From Bacteroidia bacterium (GTDB lineage Bacteria; Bacteroidota; Bacteroidia; Flavobacteriales_D; Cryomorphaceae), in contig JAUICL010000002.1 in assembly GCA_030427905.1 (NCBI GenBank), positions 682,001 through 746,000 on the forward strand: DNA of 64,000 nucleotides. Direction: 5' to 3'. Made by a program: the position numbers and the translations under genes. Shown one piece after another: positions 53,022 through 60,932 of this stretch. Below the pieces are notes generated by a model. That model saw only the letters and a program-made list of their open reading frames with translations. It searched no databases and was not told the origin of the DNA. Each line of letters starts with the position of its first letter. Position 1 is the stretch's first letter.

Positions 53022-54365
53022 TCAGCTACCACTTGAAGGCATCACCACAACCCACTCCAGAAACTGAAAATCCTTAGATCCTAGATTGGTATCGTGAAGT
53101 TGCTCCAGGCTCTGCAGCTTGAGCAACCCAGCGATAGGGTCTCCCACTTTGGTGTGGGTTTTTCCCATTCGTTTTACTTCAAGCAGCAGGTATTCAAAAG
53201 GACCGCTACTTCCCTTTTCAAAGACTTTAACCAAGAAAAATGGCTCATCGTGCTTGAGGAACACCTTCCGTTCAACGTATGCTTTTTTAGTAATTCCTAG
53301 ATAAGTACGGCGGGTGCTGATCGGCAATAGCTCCACCAATTCATTGTGATATTTGGTCAAGGTCAGATCAGATTGTGACTCGCCATCGATGCTCACTGTC
53401 GGAAAGTATCGCCCTTCTGATACTTTGTGAAAGTGAATGGTGTATGGTTGTTCAAACTTGAATGGAATCCAGCGTTCCTTAATCAACTTAAATCGACTGA
53501 GCCGCATGCACGAAATTAGGGCAACAATTCCCGCCATGAAAAATGACAATAAGGTACTCTTTACTGCATCTACCGCATTGTAAAACCAGATCATCAGGCC
53601 AAATTGTATCGCAAATACGGCCGCGTAGTACATCAACAATCTTCGCATGACTTTTCCGGGATCGACCACCTTGCTGTAATCGAAAAACGTAGAGTGATTC
53701 AAGCTATTATTGAGCATAACCGCGAAGAAGGATATGCAATACAGAAAAAAGAACAACATCAAAATGTATCCAAAACCTTGAAATGGCTCGTGCATCAGAA
53801 GGAAATCATAGACTCCATGCGCTAAGGACGAAAGGAAGAAGAAAAGCGCAAACAGCCCCATTCGGAATTTCTTATACCGGAATTTGAACAGAACAAAACC
53901 ATAGCCGATTAGCGAAGTGAAAAACATGTGCCCAATGGAAGACAGAATAGCTCGACCGCTTATGATCTGTGGGCCATAATTGTAGAAATACATGACGTTT
54001 TCGACGGCGGAGAAACCCAAAGCCACTGTACAGATATAAGCCAAGTAGTCTATTGGCTCATCAAACTCTTTCTTGAAAAGCACATAGGCTAGACCGAAAG
54101 CCGCAAACTTGGCAAACTCTTCCACTACACCAATCCGAAACGTACAAAAGGCCAGATCGTTCAGAAAATTGCCGTTCAGGTAGAAATTCAAATCGTTTAA
54201 GAAAAGTTCTTGTATGCCGAGTACGAGAAGTACCGAAGCGCAGCCCAGAAGAAAAGCTAAAACAAAGTATTTGAGATCTTCCTTCTCGTAAATATCTATA
54301 AGGCGATAATAGTCAACCCAAATCCAAGCAATAAAGAGGGCAACAAGGGAGTAAATAGCAATCAT
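53022..54365 (-). CDS. PrsW-type intramembrane metalloprotease-like protein
   Basis: 447 residues with about eight to nine membrane helices in the first 290 residues and a cytosolic C-terminal domain of about 150 residues. PrsW family (PF13367) motifs are present: VVEEFAKFAAFGLAYVLF (double Glu, about 79-96), ALGFSAVENVMYFYNYG (Glu-Asn, about 115-131), SIGHMFFTSLIGYGF and SSLAHGVYDFLLMH (His pair), which together are the glutamic-type catalytic pocket of this family. The first catalytic motif reads VVEEFAK, as in active members. The C-terminal extension (WIPFKFEQPYTIHFHKVSEG) is beta-rich and unusual. Substrate unknown; in Bacillus PrsW cleaves an anti-sigma factor. Confidence 0.85.
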   Translation of the reverse strand: MIAIYSLVALFIAWIWVDYYRLIDIYEKEDLKYFVLAFLLGCASVLLVLGIQELFLNDLNFYLNGNFLNDLAFCTFRIGVVEEFAKFAAFGLAYVLFKKEFDEPIDYLAYICTVALGFSAVENVMYFYNYGPQIISGRAILSSIGHMFFTSLIGYGFVLFKFRYKKFRMGLFALFFFLSSLAHGVYDFLLMHEPFQGFGYILMLFFFLYCISFFAVMLNNSLNHSTFFDYSKVVDPGKVMRRLLMYYAAVFAIQFGLMIWFYNAVDAVKSTLLSFFMAGIVALISCMRLSRFKLIKERWIPFKFEQPYTIHFHKVSEGRYFPTVSIDGESQSDLTLTKYHNELVELLPISTRRTYLGITKKAYVERKVFLKHDEPFFLVKVFEKGSSGPFEYLLLEVKRMGKTHTKVGDPIAGLLKLQSLEQLHDTNLGSKDFQFLEWVVVMPSSGS

Positions 54366-54429
54366 CGAAGCTCAAAATCTTTGAACTGGAAAGCTATAAA
54401 GATTTTCTGACTAGAAGTCGAGTATGAAA

Positions 54430-54810
54430 CTAAGCTATATTGCAATCGCGGCACGTCCCCGTCAGCAAACAATTGGTACGCTCAACGGCATAGCCATCTG
54501 GTGCGGTGTATTCCACTGGAATTTGCAAGCATTCTATGGACTCACAACTTAGGCATCGGAAGTGAAAATGATCGACCACCTGCTCGGGATTTTCACACTT
54601 TCGGCAGATTGCAAAATACTGCTTCCCATCTTCAGCTACTATTTTGTGGACGATGTCGTCCTCGCAAAACTGATTCAAAACCCGATATATCGTTGCTCGA
54701 TTGACCTTCAACTCTACACGTCGCTCAATAGCATCTTGACTCAGCGCTTTTCCAGACGTGGAAAGCACCTGTAGAATGGCATCTTTTGTCGGTGTATTTC
54801 TTCGAATCAT
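54430..54810 (-). CDS. Fur-family transcriptional regulator
   Basis: 126 residues from ATG 54810. The winged helix reads RNTPTKDAILQVLSTSGKAL, SQDAIERRVELKVNRATIYR and VLNQFCEDDIVHKI (recognition helix with RATIYRVL), then the metal-binding/dimer domain with VVDHFHFRCLSCESIECL and a C-terminal TGTCRDC. Three Cys pairs (ICRKC, CLSC, CRDC) suggest structural and sensory zinc sites, as in Zur/PerR-like relatives; the sensed metal or oxidant cannot be told. The reading frame is open 12 codons further, but that extension is encoded by the upstream operator palindrome, so ATG 54810 is preferred. Divergent from the flavoprotein gene across two operator-like palindromes (54825-54894). Confidence 0.9.
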   Translation of the reverse strand: MIRRNTPTKDAILQVLSTSGKALSQDAIERRVELKVNRATIYRVLNQFCEDDIVHKIVAEDGKQYFAICRKCENPEQVVDHFHFRCLSCESIECLQIPVEYTAPDGYAVERTNCLLTGTCRDCNIA

Positions 54811-54824
54811 ACCCAAGCTTAAAA

Positions 54825-54851
54825 TATTATTGCGAATATGTCGCAATAATA
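54825..54851. promoter_or_regulatory. Fur-type operator palindrome, proximal to fur
   Basis: Perfect 11-bp inverted repeat around 5 bp: arms TATTATTGCGA (54825-54835) and TCGCAATAATA (54841-54851) with spacer ATATG. The core GCGAATATGTCGC is the reverse complement of the second site's core. It lies 15 bp upstream of the regulator's ATG, a typical autoregulatory position. Confidence 0.75.
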
Positions 54852-54862
54852 CAAAAAGGAAT

Positions 54863-54870
54863 TACATTTG
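54863..54870 (+). promoter_or_regulatory. -7 promoter element of flavoprotein gene
   Basis: TACATTTG matches the Bacteroidota TAnnTTTG -7 consensus exactly. It lies between the two operators; the predicted start of transcription falls at the left edge of the downstream palindrome (54874), so repressor binding would block this promoter directly. Confidence 0.55.
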
Positions 54871-54873
54871 TCC

Positions 54874-54894
54874 TAACGCGACATATTCGCATTA
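54874..54894. promoter_or_regulatory. Fur-type operator palindrome, proximal to flavoprotein gene
   Basis: Imperfect inverted repeat TAACGCGA-CATAT-TCGCATTA (7 of 8 pairs). Its core GCGACATATTCGC is the exact reverse complement of the core at 54832-54844, so the two sites are mirror copies flanking the divergent promoter region. Confidence 0.7.
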
Positions 54895-54903
54895 AAAAAT
54901 TTC

Positions 54904-55902
54904 ATGGATCGAAGAAAAGCAATAAAGGTGATAGGCGCAGCAGGTACAAGTCTCGCGATGCCGTTTCCATTCACTTTCTTCAAGAAACATCAGGATATGA
55001 AGGAGAACAATTTTGAAGTGATTGTAATCGGCGGAAGTTACGCCGGACTATCGGCAGCTATGGCCTTGGGAAGATCTCTACGCAAAACACTCATCATTGA
55101 TTCGGGAAAACCCTGTAATCGGTTTACGCCACACTCACATAACTTTTTGACTCAGGATGGTTCTACTCCAAGCGAAATTTCCAATACAGCTCGAGAACAA
55201 GTGCTTAAGTACGAGACCATATCGACCTACGACGGCGTGGCTGTTCGTGGCCAAAGGACTATTGATGGTTTTGAAATAGAGACTTCATCTGGCGAGGTAT
55301 TTAAAGCTAAGAAGCTGGCATTAGCCACCGGAGTCAGAGATCTTATGCCGGATATACCTGGATTTGTTGATTGCTGGGGAAAATCAGTGGTACACTGCCC
55401 CTACTGTCATGGCTACGAAATTAGAAACAAGAAAACCGCGCTCATAGCCAATGGTGAGCGAGCTGCCCACCTTGCTCCCATGATCAAGAATTTGACCGAT
55501 GATCTCACCGTGCTTCCTTCTGGAAGGATGGAGCTTGATCACGAAGTGGCCCAAAAATATGAGAGTCACAGAATTGGTGTTGTCGAGAAAGAAATAGCAC
55601 AGATCGTACATACTGATGGTCAAATTGAAGCAGTCGTTTTCAAGGATGGCAGTCGAGAAGCATTTGAAGCAGCATATGCAGCCATACCCTTTGAGCAAAG
55701 CTGTGGCATTCCCGAGGCTATGGGCTGCGAAATGACGGAGCAAGGCCATATCGATGTGAATTTTCTCTTTAAAACCAGTGAAGAAGGCATCTTTGCTTGT
55801 GGAGACAACTCGACCCCTTTCCGATCTGTTGCATCTGCCGTTTACGCTGGAAATGTAGTTGGTGCCATGATCAACATGGAACTAACTCAAGCCGCATTTT
55901 AA
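54904..55902 (+). CDS. Thioredoxin-reductase-like flavoprotein (GliT/DepH type)
   Basis: 332 residues. After a short N-terminal lead containing RRKAIKVIGAAGTSLAMPF (twin-Arg-like), the FAD-binding motif VIVIGGSYAGLSAAMALGRS occurs at about 39-58, the redox CxxC is C165-P-Y-C168 in VVHCPYCHGYEIRN, and the C-terminal FAD motif EEGIFACGDNSTPFRSVASA is present. The CPYCHGYE active site is that of small disulfide oxidoreductases such as GliT and DepH, which form or reduce disulfides in small molecules, rather than classical thioredoxin reductase. The alternative start ATG 54997 would remove the lead. Divergent from the Fur-type gene; a methyltransferase gene follows by 12 bp. Confidence 0.85.
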   Translation: MDRRKAIKVIGAAGTSLAMPFPFTFFKKHQDMKENNFEVIVIGGSYAGLSAAMALGRSLRKTLIIDSGKPCNRFTPHSHNFLTQDGSTPSEISNTAREQVLKYETISTYDGVAVRGQRTIDGFEIETSSGEVFKAKKLALATGVRDLMPDIPGFVDCWGKSVVHCPYCHGYEIRNKKTALIANGERAAHLAPMIKNLTDDLTVLPSGRMELDHEVAQKYESHRIGVVEKEIAQIVHTDGQIEAVVFKDGSREAFEAAYAAIPFEQSCGIPEAMGCEMTEQGHIDVNFLFKTSEEGIFACGDNSTPFRSVASAVYAGNVVGAMINMELTQAAF

Positions 55903-55914
55903 ACCAGAGCGCTT

Positions 55915-56526
55915 ATGGAATTCTGGGAACAGGCCTTTCAACAAAAAGGTGAGATGTGGGGTGGCGAGCCAAGCATATCTGCCCAAATAGCTTCGAATAT
56001 TTTTTCCTTCAACAAAGTCCAGAACATCTTGATCCCAGGAATGGGTTATGGTAGAAATGCCGAAGTATTCTTAGAGAGCGGGATTCGTGTTTCCGGGATA
56101 GAAATTTCTAAAACAGCCATTGAAATAGCCCGAAGGAGACTCAGAAATGATATCGAAATAATACATGGTGATGTGAAAGACATGCCTTTTGATAATCAAA
56201 AGTACGATGGGATATACTGCCATGCCTTGCTCCATTTACTCGATACGGCAGAGCGAAAAAAGTTCATCAACTCGTGTTTTGATCAACTATCCGAAAACGG
56301 GGTATTAATCTGTACAGCTATTAACCGAAAAGCGCAGAATTTCGGGAAAGGTGAAAAAGTTGGAGAAAACCGGTTTGAGTTTCACAAAGGGGCCAAAATA
56401 TTCTTTTATGACCGTGAAACCGTTCGCCGCGAATTTGAACGTTTTGGCACCTTGAAAATTGACGAAGTTGATGAAGATCAACCAATGTTTCTAATACAGT
56501 GCTGCAAAGGCAAGTCGATTTCTTAG
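55915..56526 (+). CDS. Class I SAM-dependent methyltransferase
   Basis: 203 residues. Opening FWEQAFQQKGEMWGGEPSIS resembles methyltransferases of the thiopurine/tellurite-resistance type ('W...y.....W......p...'). SAM-binding motif ILIPGMGYGRNAEVFLESG (about 38-56; the GxGxG loop as GMGYGRN), then VSGIEISKTAIEIARRR (acidic hinge Glu), GDVKDMPFDNQKYDGIYCHA and LLHLLDTAERKKFI. Substrate is unknown; by company with a disulfide oxidoreductase and a Fur-family repressor a thiol or metalloid substrate is a possible guess. It starts 12 bp after the flavoprotein stop, same operon. Confidence 0.85.
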   Translation: MEFWEQAFQQKGEMWGGEPSISAQIASNIFSFNKVQNILIPGMGYGRNAEVFLESGIRVSGIEISKTAIEIARRRLRNDIEIIHGDVKDMPFDNQKYDGIYCHALLHLLDTAERKKFINSCFDQLSENGVLICTAINRKAQNFGKGEKVGENRFEFHKGAKIFFYDRETVRREFERFGTLKIDEVDEDQPMFLIQCCKGKSIS

Positions 56527-56677
56527 AAGCAATTACAAACTTCTTCTTCCCCCGAGCGGAGGATAAACATCTGTCCCATTGGTTGTCGTTTTCATTTCAT
56601 TTTTAAAAATTAAATCGGAATAACGACCTTAGTATTCTCATTGGTGAAAACACAATCAGAATTCAGAATTAGGGTCT

Positions 56678-57274
56678 ATGACGTTTTTTAATAAGGTAAA
56701 GTGGATTGCAGGGGTACTCTTGGTTTTTTTCATCGTATTGATGACCAATTTGGTGGATAAAGACAGCTTTAATCAGCTGCGCCAATCTGTGACCACCATC
56801 TTTGAAGATCGAATAGTAGCCAGTGATCTGCTTTTTGAAATGTCGATGCATGTCCAGAAGAAGGAATTGGCCTTGGCCACTTCTGACTCCTCCTTCTATC
56901 AGCTCAAAAATGATGGCGTAAATCAAGAACTAATCCAACTGATAGGTCGCTATGAAGAAACAAAACTAACCGAGAATGAGCGCAAGCTCTTTGATGATTT
57001 GAAGGGAGAAATTGAAAATCTTCAAACCATTGAATCAGGTGAGCTGAACGACTCGAACCGAAGGAAAGCCCTCGCGAGCATCGATAAGATTACCCACACC
57101 TTACACGGACTTTCGAAAGTACAAGTAAAAGAAGGGAGAAAGGAAATGTTCGTCAGCAACAAAGCCATGAATACGATCGACCTTTTCACCAAGGGCGAGA
57201 TCATTTTCTTAGTCATTATGGCCATTCTGGTCCAGATTATCATTCTCTACAAACCGAAAGAATCACGAGATTAA
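56678..57274 (+). CDS. Four-helix-bundle membrane sensor without output domain
   Basis: 198 residues. N-terminal membrane helix (IAGVLLVFFIVLMTNLV), an approximately 140-residue periplasmic helical bundle (SFNQLRQSVTTIFEDRIVAS, LFEMSMHVQKKELAL) and a second membrane helix (GEIIFLVIMAILVQIIILY) with a six-residue tail. This is the layout of the MCP four-helix-bundle (4HB_MCP) sensor domain, but no HAMP or signalling domain follows. Forty-three bases downstream begin AI-2E, histidine kinase and response-regulator genes on the same strand, so it is likely the detached sensor of that system. Family call by fold pattern, not by signature. Confidence 0.7.
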   Translation: MTFFNKVKWIAGVLLVFFIVLMTNLVDKDSFNQLRQSVTTIFEDRIVASDLLFEMSMHVQKKELALATSDSSFYQLKNDGVNQELIQLIGRYEETKLTENERKLFDDLKGEIENLQTIESGELNDSNRRKALASIDKITHTLHGLSKVQVKEGRKEMFVSNKAMNTIDLFTKGEIIFLVIMAILVQIIILYKPKESRD

Positions 57275-57317
57275 TCTAGTGTGACTTTCAAATACTTGCT
57301 TCGATTTGAACACAAAA

Positions 57318-58337
57318 ATGAGCGACCAACGCATTACGAATATTCTGCTGACAATCATTGCTGCACCGATTGTCGTGATGGTCCTGAAGTGGTTGGATTT
57401 TATATTCATTCCGTTAGTCTACGCCATGTTCATCACGCTGCTTTTTATCCCTACGTTGCGCAAATTGAAGAGACGAGGTATCCACAAGATTATCAGGGTG
57501 CTATCGGCAATTCTATTCATTTTGCTCGTTGGGTTTTCACTCTTTCATCTCATTAGGCTCACCAGCCAAGAGATACTCGCCACCAAGCAGACATTCGTTG
57601 ATCAGCTTCACATCAGATTGGCTGAGCTAAACAGCTACGCCCTCGATAATTTTGGGTTTTCGGTTATGGATGGAGTCATGCAAGGAGAAGAAATCCGTAG
57701 CGAGTGGATCATCCAAAACCTGAAATCATTTTCGGTCTTTTTGATCGACGCCATTCCTCAGCTGCTCACTACCCTATTCTTCGTGATTCTTCTCCTGTTT
57801 GAGTCGTTTGACTTCGAGCGAATGCTCAACACCACTATTTTGAAGCGTCGGTTCTCATCCATCAAGACATTCCAACGCATCGAGAAAGACATTGTCACAT
57901 TCTTGCAGGTCAAATTTCTGATCAGTTTAGGCACTGGTATTGGCACAAGTGTAATGTGCTATGCGTTCGATGTGAGCTTCCCTATTTTTTGGGGAGTATT
58001 TGCTTTCGGAATCAACTTCGTACAGATGGTGGGCTCTATCATCACCATTGTGCTGTGCTCCCTCTTTGCTTTTGTTGAGCTAGAAGTGTCGAGCACCTTG
58101 TTTTACTTTATCTTGAGCATCACCAGTGTGCAAGTGGTTTTTGGTTCTATTTTGGAACCTATTTTCATGGGAAAATCGTTTTCGATCAACATCATTGTCG
58201 TACTGAGTATGCTTATGTTCTGGGGCTTTGTATGGGGAATTCCAGGTATGATTTTGTCCATTCCGCTCACGGTCTTTATTAAAATCATTCTCGAGCAATT
58301 CGATAAGACCAAGCGAATTGCGCAGTTGATGAAGTAG
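57318..58337 (+). CDS. AI-2E family transporter
   Basis: 339 residues (PF01594). ATG 57318 is chosen; an in-frame TTG four codons upstream is not supported. About seven to eight membrane helices arranged as in the family: LLTIIAAPIVVMVLKWLDFI, MFITLLFIPTLRKLKRRG, then a periplasmic segment (about 80-140), ITIVLCSLFAFVELEVSSTL and the C-terminal motif IFWGVFAFGINFVQMVGSII plus VVFGSILEPIFMGKSFSINI (the 'e..ilqP.imGk..ln..vv' motif) and GMILSIPLTVFIKIILEQF. Transport of AI-2 is not established for most members; cation or small-molecule export is possible. Follows the sensor by 43 bp; 9 bp before the kinase. Confidence 0.85.
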   Translation: MSDQRITNILLTIIAAPIVVMVLKWLDFIFIPLVYAMFITLLFIPTLRKLKRRGIHKIIRVLSAILFILLVGFSLFHLIRLTSQEILATKQTFVDQLHIRLAELNSYALDNFGFSVMDGVMQGEEIRSEWIIQNLKSFSVFLIDAIPQLLTTLFFVILLLFESFDFERMLNTTILKRRFSSIKTFQRIEKDIVTFLQVKFLISLGTGIGTSVMCYAFDVSFPIFWGVFAFGINFVQMVGSIITIVLCSLFAFVELEVSSTLFYFILSITSVQVVFGSILEPIFMGKSFSINIIVVLSMLMFWGFVWGIPGMILSIPLTVFIKIILEQFDKTKRIAQLMK

Positions 58338-58346
58338 TGGGAAAGG

Positions 58347-59438
58347 ATGTGTGGAATGGAATACCAAGAGTCACTAAAAGAGAGAATAAAGGAATTGGAA
58401 TGTCTATATGACATTTCCACGCTTATTTCGCAGAGTTCTGAAACTAGGCCAACCTTGGCATCTATTTGTAAACGTCTCGAACAGGCATTCCAGTATCCCG
58501 AATTTGCTCAGGCACGAATCGCACTTCACGGTGAAGAATACACTTCAAAGGCAAATGAAGAAAGCGACATCATGATCAAGCAAGACATTCTATTTCAAAG
58601 TGAGATTATAGGAAATATCTGTGTTTCGTACAGATCCAGCAAAGGTCGTGCAGTCTCCTTTCTGATCGAAGAGAAGAAGCTCTTGAATAAAGTAGCTCAG
58701 GAAATAGCCTTCCTTTATGAGCGCGAGCGTAGGGATAAAGACGAGGCGATCTTAAACACCATAGTAAGACGCCAAGAGCGCTTGACTATTTTAGGAGAAA
58801 TGACTGCAGGGGTTGCACATGAGCTGAATACGCCGCTTGGCAATATTGTTGGTTTTTCTGAATTCATCATTGAAAGCACTGAAGAAAACTCCACTAAGAA
58901 GGACGCACAGAAAATAAAGCAGTCGGCACTGCACGCCCGCGAAATAGTCAAAAAGCTGATGCTGTTCAGTTGCGATATCCCGCAGAAACTCAGCAGCACT
59001 GCCCTAGCTGATGTACTCAAAGAAGCAATAGATTTATTGGGGCCACTACTTCGTCAACATGAAATATCCATAGAATTCTCCAATAGCGTTTCCGACGCAC
59101 GTGCTTTGATAGATCGCATTCAGTTTACGCAGGTGGTTTTCAACCTGCTAAGCAACGCCATACAAGCTTCAGAGCCAGGCTCTGTGATTGATATGAGTTT
59201 GAGTGAAAAGAATGGATATGTCACAATAATGATTCAGGACTTTGGCTGTGGTATACCTTTAGCGATTCAAGACAAAATATTCGATCCATTTTTCACGTAC
59301 AATAAAAAAGGATCGGGAAACGGGCTGGGTTTAAGCGTTGTGCACGGCATAATCAAACAGCACAAAGGCAGGATCCAATTTAGTTCGCAAGAAGGCGAAG
59401 GCACTACCTTTGTCTTATCAATCCCCAAGCTATCATGA
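58347..59438 (+). CDS. Soluble GAF-type sensor histidine kinase
   Basis: 363 residues, no membrane segment. The N-terminal helix ERIKELECLYDISTLISQS and the region to about 120 form a GAF-like sensor. Dimerisation/phosphoacceptor His158 in MTAGVAHELNTPLGNIVGFS, N-box VVFNLLSNAIQASEPG, G1 MIQDFGCGIP and G2 KGSGNGLGLSVVHGIIKQHKG are all intact. Starts at ATG 58347 or ATG 58356. The stop overlaps the downstream NtrC-type regulator by 4 bp, so the pair is a coupled two-component system. Because the kinase is cytosolic, the upstream membrane sensor could be its signal source. Confidence 0.9.
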   Translation: MCGMEYQESLKERIKELECLYDISTLISQSSETRPTLASICKRLEQAFQYPEFAQARIALHGEEYTSKANEESDIMIKQDILFQSEIIGNICVSYRSSKGRAVSFLIEEKKLLNKVAQEIAFLYERERRDKDEAILNTIVRRQERLTILGEMTAGVAHELNTPLGNIVGFSEFIIESTEENSTKKDAQKIKQSALHAREIVKKLMLFSCDIPQKLSSTALADVLKEAIDLLGPLLRQHEISIEFSNSVSDARALIDRIQFTQVVFNLLSNAIQASEPGSVIDMSLSEKNGYVTIMIQDFGCGIPLAIQDKIFDPFFTYNKKGSGNGLGLSVVHGIIKQHKGRIQFSSQEGEGTTFVLSIPKLS

Positions 59439-60760
59439 AGTCAGACATTCTTATCGTAGACGATTCTAAAGACATGCTCGAGGTCATCAGCAGGCAACTA
59501 AAAGCTAAGGGGTTTAATACTTTTCAGGCTACGAATGTTTTTGATGCGGTGGATCTCTTAAAATTGAGTATTCCCGAATTGCTGATCACTGATATTCAAA
59601 TGCCTGGAGCAGATGGGGGAAAGTTGGTTAAATACGTCAAAAAGAATTTTCCAAACCTACCCATTCTTGTGGTAACCGGTTATCCATCTACTGACGCTGC
59701 CACAGAAGTGCTGAAGGATGGAGAGATAGCCTATCTGACCAAACCGTTTACAAGAGAAGAGCTCACTGCAGCTGTTGATGGTGTTCTTCAAAATCAGTCT
59801 TCTCAAAACGAAACAATATCAAAGGAAAGGAAAGTCAGTCCGAATCCGAAAAACATAATCGGAAAAGCGAAGAGTTTGGAACCAACTTACCACCTAATTG
59901 ATCGCACCAAAGACAATAAAGTCACGGTGCTTATCACGGGTGAGAGCGGAACCGGAAAAGAGCTAGTAGCGCGTGCTATCCATTACGAAGGCAAATTTAG
60001 CCAGAAGCCTTTTGTAGCAGTAAACTGTGGAGCCATTCCCGAAAATCTGCTCGAAGCTGAACTCTTCGGATACGAGAAGGGTGCCTTTACTGGTGCGAGT
60101 GTTGAGCGCGATGGTTTCTTTATGGCCGCAGATGAAGGCACGATATTTTTGGACGAAATTGGCAATGCCCCCGCCCATGTTCAGCAGAGTTTGCTCAGAG
60201 CTATTCAGGAAAAAGAAATTGTGCGAGTTGGTGGAAGAAAACCAAAGAAAATTGACGTTCGAATAATTGCAGCCACCAACAGCGATCTTTTGGAAATGGT
60301 TGAGAAAGGAAGATTTAGAGAAGACCTTTACTATCGTTTAAACGTCGTAAGGATCGCAGTTCCCCCACTTCGTGAGCGACAGACCGACATTGCAGCCTTA
60401 GTCGATCATTTTATCCAGAAACATGCACCAGAACTTGGCAAGAGTGAAGTTCTAATCAGCGACGATGCCCTAGAAAAGATTAAAAGCTACCGCTGGCCAG
60501 GTAATGTGCGAGAGCTCGAGAATGCCATAAACCAGGCACTGATTCTTAGCGATGAAGTTATCCTTCCGCAACATTTGCCCGCGTTCCTAAACTTCAAAGC
60601 CAAGACGCCAAAAGGGGCATACTCCCCAAGTTTAAAGTCGCTGAAAGAAGCCGAAATCGATCACATCAAATACGTACTGGAGCAGTGCGACAACAACAAG
60701 ACCAAGGCAGCTAAAATTCTCGGTATTACGCGAAAAACAATTACTCAAAAGCTACAATAA
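59435..60760 (+). CDS. NtrC-family sigma-54-dependent response regulator
   Basis: 441 residues: receiver domain with Asp10 in DILIVDDSKD and phospho-site Asp53 in LLITDIQMPGADGGKLVKYV, Lys-containing AYLTKPFTREEL near 105; central AAA+ domain with Walker A GESGTGKELVARAIHY, sigma-54 contact loop EKGAFTGASVERDG (intact GAFTGA), Walker B GTIFLDEIGNAP and LRERQTDIAALVDHFIQKH; C-terminal Fis-type helix-turn-helix (LEQCDNNKTKAAKILGITRK). Activity therefore requires sigma-54. It overlaps the kinase by 4 bp. About 120 bp downstream lies a sigma-54-like promoter (60880-60895). Confidence 0.93.
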   Translation: MKSDILIVDDSKDMLEVISRQLKAKGFNTFQATNVFDAVDLLKLSIPELLITDIQMPGADGGKLVKYVKKNFPNLPILVVTGYPSTDAATEVLKDGEIAYLTKPFTREELTAAVDGVLQNQSSQNETISKERKVSPNPKNIIGKAKSLEPTYHLIDRTKDNKVTVLITGESGTGKELVARAIHYEGKFSQKPFVAVNCGAIPENLLEAELFGYEKGAFTGASVERDGFFMAADEGTIFLDEIGNAPAHVQQSLLRAIQEKEIVRVGGRKPKKIDVRIIAATNSDLLEMVEKGRFREDLYYRLNVVRIAVPPLRERQTDIAALVDHFIQKHAPELGKSEVLISDDALEKIKSYRWPGNVRELENAINQALILSDEVILPQHLPAFLNFKAKTPKGAYSPSLKSLKEAEIDHIKYVLEQCDNNKTKAAKILGITRKTITQKLQ

Positions 60761-60776
60761 TACCCGGGTATTTTTT
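60759..60776 (+). terminator. Possible weak terminator after response regulator
   Basis: AATACCCGGGTATT immediately overlapping the TAA stop can form a short hairpin (5-bp stem, CCGG loop) followed by TTTT. The stem is short, so the call is weak, but it would separate the regulator operon from the dehydrogenase genes. Confidence 0.35.
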
Positions 60777-60879
60777 ACCCAACCGAGTCGTTTCAACCCA
60801 GAACAACAGATTCGCAAACCCACGCTAAAACACTGTTAATCTGACATATATCGATTACCGCAATCAATCCAAGCTCTTT

Positions 60880-60895
60880 TGGCACATCCATTGAA
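60880..60895 (+). promoter_or_regulatory. Sigma-54-like promoter upstream of Cys-rich gene and gdh
   Basis: TGGCACA-TCCA-TTGAA compared with the sigma-54 consensus TGGCACG-N4-TTGCW: 10 of 12 fixed positions match, the GG to G(C) spacing of ten bases is exact, and the -12 position is A instead of C. Predicted start about 60906, 27 bp before the ATG at 60933. It follows an NtrC-type regulator gene. Confidence 0.5.
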
Positions 60896-60932
60896 AGCGC
60901 TCGAGCGCAAATCAATGTTATGGATTAAGCCA

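Noticed and set aside
54811-54846. Twelve-codon N-terminal extension of the Fur-family protein
   Set aside because: The extension is encoded by the perfect operator palindrome and precedes the normal family start; ATG 54810 is preferred.
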